Of a DNA stretch of 64,000 nucleotides, positions 58,598 through 64,000 are shown one piece after another. Location: positions 558,001 through 622,000 of the forward strand of contig NZ_RCUY01000002.1 of the NCBI RefSeq assembly GCF_003667575.1, in the 5' to 3' direction. This stretch comes from Mycetocola lacteus (GTDB lineage Bacteria; Actinomycetota; Actinomycetes; Actinomycetales; Microbacteriaceae). Position 1 is the first letter of the stretch. Every line of letters starts with the position of its first letter. A program made the translations under genes and the position numbers. Under the pieces are notes generated by a model that saw only the letters and a program-made list of their open reading frames with translations, did no database searches and was not told the origin of the DNA.

Positions 58598-60106
58598 ATG
58601 AGCAACGAGGCTCAGGCTCGCGACACCGCAGGCTCAGCCCTCACCGTTGAAACCAACGGTGTAAACCCCGTCCCCGACAGCGAACGTCGAGGTTCCCCCC
58701 GGGGCCTGTTCGCCGTGTGGTTCGCCTGGAACATTTCGATCCTGGGCATCAGCTACGGCATCTTCGTTTTCACCCTGGGACTGGACGTCTGGCAGACGAT
58801 CCTGGCCGGCACCATCGGCTACATCATCTCCGCCTCCCTGGTGGGGGTGCTGGCCGTCGGCGGTCCGCGCACCGGCCTGCCGACCCTGGTGCAGACCCGG
58901 TTCGCGTTCGGCCTGCGCGGTAACGTGGTGCCCGCCTTCTTCGCCTACCTGTCGAACATGGGCTGGAAGGTGACCATCATCACCCTGGCCTCCACCACCG
59001 GTGCCAACCTGTTCTCGACCCTGTGGCCGAGCGTCTTCGGTAATGGTTCGGGCAAGCCCGCGACCTTCATCGTGGTCATCTGGTTTGTGGTTGTCCTCGC
59101 GGTCACCATGGCCGTGGCCGTGCTGGGGCACGAGTTCATCATGAAGATCGAGGTGTGGATCTCCTGGGTCACCGGCATCATGACCATCGCCTTCCTGGGC
59201 TTTGTGCTGCCCGAGGTCAAGTGGGACCAGCTGGGTCAGACCCCGGCCGGCGGCCCGCTGGTCTTCATCGGCGGCGTGATCATGGCCATGACCATGGTGG
59301 GCATCGGCTTCCTCAACTACGGCGGCGACTTCGCCCGCTACCTGCCCAAGAAGACCCCGGCCAAGTCGGTCATCGGCTGGACCACCCTGGGCCTGTCGCT
59401 GCCGGTTGTGGCCCTGCTGATCGTGGGTGCCCTGCTCGTGGGCAGCGATCCCAAGCTCGGTGCCGCCGCCGCCTCCGACCCGATCGGTGCGCTCACCGCG
59501 CTGCTGCCGATGTGGTTCTTCATCCCGTTCTCGATCGTCATTGTGATCTCGCTGATCTCGGCCGCCATCACCGGCGTCTACAGCTCGGGCCTGGCCCTGA
59601 TGGCCGTGGGCTTCCCGCTGCGCCGCTCGATGACCACCGCAATCAACGCGCTGATCATCGCCGCCGGAGCCTTCTACCTGCTCTTCATCTCCGACTCGTT
59701 CCTGGCGACCTTCCAGTCCTTCCTCTCGCTGATCGCGGTCATGATGGGCACGATGGGTGGCATTCAGCTGGTGGACTTCATCCGTCAGGGTCGCCTGAAC
59801 TGGGACACGCGTCTCGCGCTGCCCGCCGGTTACGGTGGACGCACGGTGCGCTGGACCGCCCTGGCCAGCCTGGCCCTGGGCACCATCGTGGGCCTGGGTA
59901 CCGTGACCAGCGCCGACCCCAACTTTGCTCACGTCACCGGGTTCCTGCTGACCCCGGAGGCACGCGCCGGGGTGATCGGCTCCAGCAACATCGGAGTGAT
60001 CATCGCCCTGGTACTCGGTGCGGCAAGCTACGCTCTGCTCACCTTCGGTTTCAAGATTGATCCGAAGCCCGATTTCTCCAAGATCGACCCGTCGATCACC
60101 AAATAA
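58598..60106 (+). CDS. NCS1 family nucleobase-type permease (first copy)
   Basis: The 502-residue importer has about 12 hydrophobic segments and the NCS1 (purine/cytosine permease) layout: VGGPRTGLPTLVQTRFAFG (about 85-103), SNMGWKVTIITLASTTGAN and the GGDFARYLPKKTP block near 243-255. NCS1 proteins import nucleobases, allantoin, hydantoins or related ring compounds. GAAAGG precedes the ATG at 58598. It lies 168 bases after the kinase gene and before a close paralog, separated by a hairpin. Confidence 0.93.
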   Translation: MSNEAQARDTAGSALTVETNGVNPVPDSERRGSPRGLFAVWFAWNISILGISYGIFVFTLGLDVWQTILAGTIGYIISASLVGVLAVGGPRTGLPTLVQTRFAFGLRGNVVPAFFAYLSNMGWKVTIITLASTTGANLFSTLWPSVFGNGSGKPATFIVVIWFVVVLAVTMAVAVLGHEFIMKIEVWISWVTGIMTIAFLGFVLPEVKWDQLGQTPAGGPLVFIGGVIMAMTMVGIGFLNYGGDFARYLPKKTPAKSVIGWTTLGLSLPVVALLIVGALLVGSDPKLGAAAASDPIGALTALLPMWFFIPFSIVIVISLISAAITGVYSSGLALMAVGFPLRRSMTTAINALIIAAGAFYLLFISDSFLATFQSFLSLIAVMMGTMGGIQLVDFIRQGRLNWDTRLALPAGYGGRTVRWTALASLALGTIVGLGTVTSADPNFAHVTGFLLTPEARAGVIGSSNIGVIIALVLGAASYALLTFGFKIDPKPDFSKIDPSITK

Positions 60107-60113
60107 CATCCTC

Positions 60114-60137
60114 GGGGCGCGGCACCCGCCGCGCCCC
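60114..60137 (+). terminator. Hairpin between the two NCS1 permease genes
   Basis: GGGGCGCGGC pairs exactly with GCCGCGCCCC around ACCC, followed by TTCGGTTT. It could partly terminate transcription or stabilise the upstream mRNA end. Confidence 0.55.
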
Positions 60138-60160
60138 TTCGGTTTCCTCAAGGGAGCAAC

Positions 60161-61816
60161 ATGAGCGACAACGCAGCGGGCGCCATCGGCACCCCCACCA
60201 GCAGCACGATGGGGGTCGAGGCGAACGGTATCAATCCGGTTCCGGACGCCGAGCGTCGGGGTAAGCCCAGCGGGTTGTTCCCGGTCTGGTTCTCCTGGAA
60301 CGTGTCGATTCTGGGGGTGAGCTACGGAATCTTCATCTTCACCCTGGGGCTGAATGTCTGGCAGACGATCATCGCCGGAACCCTCGGTTATCTGATCTCG
60401 GCCGCGCTGGTGGGCCTGATCGCCGTGGGTGGTCCGCGCACCGGCCTACCCACGCTCGTGCAGACCCGCTTCGCGTTCGGCTCCAAGGGCAACTTTCTGC
60501 CCGCCTTCTTCGGCTACCTCTCCAACACCGGCTGGCAGGTGACCAGCATCACGCTGGCCTCGACCACCGGGGCGAACCTGTTTGCCAAGGTGTGGCCGTC
60601 GCTCTTCGCCGGAGACGGCGGTGCTCCCACCGTGCCGACCACCGTGGGCTGGTTCATCGTGGTGCTCGCGGTCACCATGACCGCTGCGGTGTTTGGCCAC
60701 GGATTCATCCTGGCCATCGAGGTGTGGATCGCCTGGATCACCGGCGTGATGACCATCGCGTTCCTGTTCTTTGTGCTCCCCGAGGTCAAGTGGGGTCAGC
60801 TGGGCACCGCCCAGGCCGGCGACCCGTTTGTGTTTGTGGGCGGCATCATCATGGCCATGACCATCGTGGGCATCGGCTTCATCAACTCTGGCGGCGACTT
60901 CTCCCGCTATCTGCCCCGCAAGACCCACGCCCGCGGCGTGATCGGTGCCACGACCTTCGGTATCGCCGTCCCGGTGATCGCGATGCTCGTCGTGGGCGCG
61001 CTGCTGGTCGGCAGCGATGCCAAGCTCGGTGAGGCCGCCGCCAACGACCCGATTGGCGCGCTGACCTCGCTGCTGCCGATGTGGTTCTTTATCCCGTTCT
61101 CGATCGTGATCGTGCTGTCCCTGGTGTCCGCCGCGACCACCGGTATCTACAGCTCGGGCCTCGCCCTGATGGCCGTGGGATTCCCGCTGCGGCGCTCGGT
61201 CACCACCGCGATTAACGCGCTGCTAATCGCCGCCGGGGCCTTCTACCTGCTCTTCATCTCGACCTCGTTCCTGGCTACGTTCCAGTCCTTCCTTTCGCTG
61301 ATCGCCGTGCTGATGGGCACCATGGGTGGTATCCAGCTGGTCGACTTCATCCGCCAGCGTCGCCTGAACTGGGACATCCGGATGATCAACGGGTCGGGAT
61401 TCGGCGGCCGCGACTGGCGCTGGACCGCGTTTGTGAGCCTGATCATCGGCACCATCGTGGGCCTCGGCACCGTGACCAGCGCCGACCCCAACTTCGCCCA
61501 CATCACCGGGTTCTTCCTCACCCAGGAGGCCCGTGAGGGTGTGATCGGAGCCAGCAACATCGGCGTGATCGGCGCGATGGTCCTCGGTGCCGCGCTCTAC
61601 GCGCTGCTCACCTTCGCCTTCAAGGTGGACCTGCCGCCGGACCGCTCAAAGCTCCCGGCCTCCGAGCAGGGTGACCTGCCCGCGGACGCCGAGATCCTGG
61701 CGGTCGGGGTAGCCGTGGCTGCTCCCGCGGACGCTCCCGCGGACGTCGTAGCAACCGAGGCCCCCGGAACCGCCGAAACTCCCGAGGCCGAGCTCGACCC
61801 CGAGGCCGCCCGATGA
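60161..61816 (+). CDS. NCS1 family nucleobase-type permease (second copy)
   Basis: The 551-residue protein is a close paralog of the first permease along its whole transmembrane part, with the same signature blocks (GGPRTGLPTLVQTRFAFG, GGDFSRYLPRKT). It adds a C-terminal Ala/Asp/Glu/Pro tail of about 45 residues. GGGAGC precedes the ATG. Its TGA overlaps the start of the glycoside hydrolase gene, coupling transport to hydrolysis. Confidence 0.93.
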   Translation: MSDNAAGAIGTPTSSTMGVEANGINPVPDAERRGKPSGLFPVWFSWNVSILGVSYGIFIFTLGLNVWQTIIAGTLGYLISAALVGLIAVGGPRTGLPTLVQTRFAFGSKGNFLPAFFGYLSNTGWQVTSITLASTTGANLFAKVWPSLFAGDGGAPTVPTTVGWFIVVLAVTMTAAVFGHGFILAIEVWIAWITGVMTIAFLFFVLPEVKWGQLGTAQAGDPFVFVGGIIMAMTIVGIGFINSGGDFSRYLPRKTHARGVIGATTFGIAVPVIAMLVVGALLVGSDAKLGEAAANDPIGALTSLLPMWFFIPFSIVIVLSLVSAATTGIYSSGLALMAVGFPLRRSVTTAINALLIAAGAFYLLFISTSFLATFQSFLSLIAVLMGTMGGIQLVDFIRQRRLNWDIRMINGSGFGGRDWRWTAFVSLIIGTIVGLGTVTSADPNFAHITGFFLTQEAREGVIGASNIGVIGAMVLGAALYALLTFAFKVDLPPDRSKLPASEQGDLPADAEILAVGVAVAAPADAPADVVATEAPGTAETPEAELDPEAAR

Positions 61817-64000
61817 GCGCCGAGCGCGCCGCCGACGTTGCCAGCACCACCGACGCTGCCAACACCGCTGACGCAGACACGGTGTTGGCCACCGACGCGG
61901 CGTTTGTGACCCCCGACGCCTGGCACTCCCCGGCGACCTACTGGTTCTGGCACCACCTGCCCGACGAGGAGCAGGTGCGCACCCAGGTGCGGCAGATGCA
62001 CGCGGCCGGGATCAAGAGCTTCCAGGTTCAGGCGCGCCTGTCGTTCCCGATGCATGAGTATCTGGAGCCCGCCTACCTCACCGCGTGCCGCTGGGCCGTG
62101 GAGGAGGCCGCCGCGCTGGGCATGATCGTGGGCTTCTACGACGACTACAACTGGCAGACCGGTCAGGCTGGCGGCCGCGCGGTAGCCGGACACGATCACC
62201 TGCGCGAACGCCACCTGTTCTGGACCCGGATCGAGCTTTCGCAAGGCGCGGGAACCGGGGAAATCTCCGGCATCGTCTCGGGCACCGAGGGTCTCGGTCC
62301 CGCCGCGATGGCCTGGCACTACGACGGCGGCGTGCCGCTCTGGACCGACTGGCGGATCGAGCGGGCGCTGGCCGTCGACGGCACCGAGACCGCTGCCCCC
62401 ACCAACTCAGCGGACGTCGTGGACATTACCGCCGCGACCCGCATCGAGGCCACCGATACCGAGGCGGCGCTGAGCATCACCGGCACAGACCCCGCGCTGG
62501 GGTCGGCCCTGGTCCTGGTGTCCGCTCGGTCGTCAACCTCGCACCTGGTGAATCCGCTGGATCCCGAGGCTGTGGATCGCTTCATCGAGGCGGGCTATGA
62601 GCCCTTCCGCGAGGCCGTGGGCGATCACTTCGGTTCCACGGTGCGCTACGTCTTCTTCGATCAGCCGCACGCGGTGTACTACGACTGGGCGCAGCGCTCG
62701 GGCGGAGTAGGCTCCTCGGTCCCGGTCCACACCACCACGCTGGATCTGGCCCGCGCGCTGGGCGAAGACACCCATGCGGCAATGATCTGGGCGGTCTTTA
62801 CCGAGACCGAGGATCCCGCGGCCCTCGCCCTGCGCGCCCGATTCTGGCAGTTCTACGCCGAGCTCTCGATGGAGGGTTTCCTGGGGAAGCTGCGCGACTG
62901 GAGCCACCGCTACGGCCTGCTGCAGTCGGGGCACGAGGTCCTGACCCACATCGGCACGTTCACCCCCGGCACCGAATTTGGCGACTGGGATCTGCGGGCA
63001 AACTTCGGCCTCGACCACTTCGGCGTGGACGCCTACCGCGACCTCACCGCCGTGGATGCTCAGGATGGCGTGGCCCAGCTGAGCCCGCGCCTGGGCGATT
63101 CGATCGCCCGCGCGACCGGCCGCACCGGCACGATCGTCGAGCAGTACTTCCTGACCCCGCCCGAGGGCGGCACCCCCTGGTCGGGCCACTGGGGCCTGAC
63201 CCTGGACGAGCTGCGCTCCACCACGATCCGGCACCACCTGGCGGGCATGCGGCAGATGGTCTTCCACGGGTTTTATCAGACCCATGGACACGGCAACGAT
63301 CATGAGTCGATGGCTAACCCTCGCTTCGACTTCCCGCCGGGCATCAACTTTGAGCCCTGGTTTGCCGACTTCCACGCGGCCTATGCGACCGAGTCTGCCC
63401 GGCTGAGCGAGTTCCTCGAACCGCTCTCCGATGAGGCCTCGGCGCTGCTGTTCTGGCCGCTGCGCACGATCTGGACCCACGGTCAGTCGGGAGACCACTT
63501 CGACCAGTTTGGTGCCTGGGCGAAGGCATTGGACACCGCCGGGATCCCCTGGCGGGTGGTGGATGAGCGCGCCCTGTCCGATATCGCGGGAGGCTCGATC
63601 CCCACCGCCAGGGTCCTGATTCTGCCGGGCGTACGGACCCTCGCGAGCGCTGCGAGCATCGCGGCGCTGGAGGCGATCGACGCCGCCGGAATCCACGTGT
63701 TCTCCACCGGCTTCGGTCTGGAAACCCTGCAGGACGGTGGCGAGGTTCGAACGATCCCCACCACCCAGCTGGACGCGGTCCCCGATGCTGCGAACCTGGC
63801 TTCCCGGCTCGGGGTTTCTCGATCCGGAAACTCGGGATTTGTGCCCGCAGGCTCGTCGGCCGGGCTGCGGATTCGCTCCGGGGTCGACACCTCCGGCCGC
63901 ATCCGGGTGGCGCTCTTCAACGATGGGGTGAAACCCATCGAGGGATCACTGTTGGGTGCCAACACCGTGGAGTGGGAGCCCGCGACCGGGCTTGCCGCTC
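61813..64000 (+). CDS. GH106-like glycoside hydrolase (3' end outside window)
   Basis: The 729 visible codons continue beyond base 64000. After an Ala/Asp/Thr-rich N-terminus of about 35 residues comes a catalytic-type domain with SPATYWFWHHLPDEEQVR (about 39-56), GIKSFQVQARLSFP and GFYDDYNWQTGQAGGRAVA (about 112-130), the pattern of the GH106 alpha-L-rhamnosidase-like group. No signal peptide is visible, so it acts in the cytoplasm on an imported glycoside. Its ATG overlaps the TGA of the second permease. The bond it cuts is unknown. Confidence 0.75.
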   Translation, partial: MSAERAADVASTTDAANTADADTVLATDAAFVTPDAWHSPATYWFWHHLPDEEQVRTQVRQMHAAGIKSFQVQARLSFPMHEYLEPAYLTACRWAVEEAAALGMIVGFYDDYNWQTGQAGGRAVAGHDHLRERHLFWTRIELSQGAGTGEISGIVSGTEGLGPAAMAWHYDGGVPLWTDWRIERALAVDGTETAAPTNSADVVDITAATRIEATDTEAALSITGTDPALGSALVLVSARSSTSHLVNPLDPEAVDRFIEAGYEPFREAVGDHFGSTVRYVFFDQPHAVYYDWAQRSGGVGSSVPVHTTTLDLARALGEDTHAAMIWAVFTETEDPAALALRARFWQFYAELSMEGFLGKLRDWSHRYGLLQSGHEVLTHIGTFTPGTEFGDWDLRANFGLDHFGVDAYRDLTAVDAQDGVAQLSPRLGDSIARATGRTGTIVEQYFLTPPEGGTPWSGHWGLTLDELRSTTIRHHLAGMRQMVFHGFYQTHGHGNDHESMANPRFDFPPGINFEPWFADFHAAYATESARLSEFLEPLSDEASALLFWPLRTIWTHGQSGDHFDQFGAWAKALDTAGIPWRVVDERALSDIAGGSIPTARVLILPGVRTLASAASIAALEAIDAAGIHVFSTGFGLETLQDGGEVRTIPTTQLDAVPDAANLASRLGVSRSGNSGFVPAGSSAGLRIRSGVDTSGRIRVALFNDGVKPIEGSLLGANTVEWEPATGLAA

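Noticed and set aside
58634-60151. A 505-codon minus-strand frame opposite the first NCS1 permease
   Set aside because: The His/Glu/Gly-rich product is a shadow of a membrane protein; the second permease has a similar shadow.

Overview
The window is high-GC, densely coding chromosomal DNA from an actinomycete, most likely a member of the Microbacteriaceae (family placement is inference). Evidence: tRNA-Trp directly upstream of secE, an hspR-dnaJ-grpE-dnaK cluster with HAIR operators (also upstream of clpB), a PyrE/Dcd/Idi set of actinobacterial type, an IdeR-like iron box, a LAxTG wall-anchor signal, and many genes whose start codon lies exactly six bases after a -10-like hexamer, as expected for leaderless mRNAs. 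No rRNA, CRISPR array, insertion sequence or prophage was seen.

Layout. 1-300: secE (cut by the window edge) and tRNA-Trp. 0.5-4.2 kb: a TetR-controlled YhgE/Pip export operon with a palindromic operator on its promoter. 4.2-9.6 kb: an SdpI-like protein, a SPOUT rRNA/tRNA methylase, a manganese-type ABC uptake operon with an operator, its MntR regulator, and a NagD-like phosphatase. 9.7-17.3 kb: a 1118-residue septum-formation-like membrane protein joined to pyrE, exonuclease III, an M23 peptidase and a CorA transporter. 17.4-25.2 kb: a two-component system, an aldo/keto reductase, an alcohol dehydrogenase facing a CGNR regulator, and an MFS/SDR operon facing its TetR regulator. 25.3-34.7 kb: a 35-base perfect palindrome, threonine aldolase, a Na+-efflux-like ABC pair, a siderophore-interacting reductase, a wall-anchored beta-helix protein, malate dehydrogenase and acetyl-CoA synthetase.

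34.7-37.5 kb is the most accessory-looking part: an Abi_2/HEPN abortive-infection gene, a HicB-like helix-turn-helix protein, a nitroreductase and a small unknown ORF. 37.6-47.5 kb: a second aldo/keto reductase, an amino-acid permease, a rhodanese, ClpB without its N-domain, a second M23 peptidase with a coiled coil, an alpha/beta hydrolase and a second two-component system. 47.5-56.4 kb: an RlmG/RsmC-like methylase, the HspR heat-shock cluster, TM2 and UMF1 membrane proteins, idi, dcd and tRNA-Gly(CCC). 56.5-64 kb: a LacI repressor facing a ribokinase-like gene, followed by two tandem NCS1 nucleobase-type permeases and a GH106-like glycoside hydrolase that runs off the end.

The strongest candidates for something not described before are the last cluster (repressor, sugar kinase, two nucleobase-type permeases and a glycosidase, which suggests catabolism of a nucleoside or base glycoside), the orphan 35-base palindrome at 25.3 kb, and the window-wide pattern of leaderless starts with operators lying on the transcription start.
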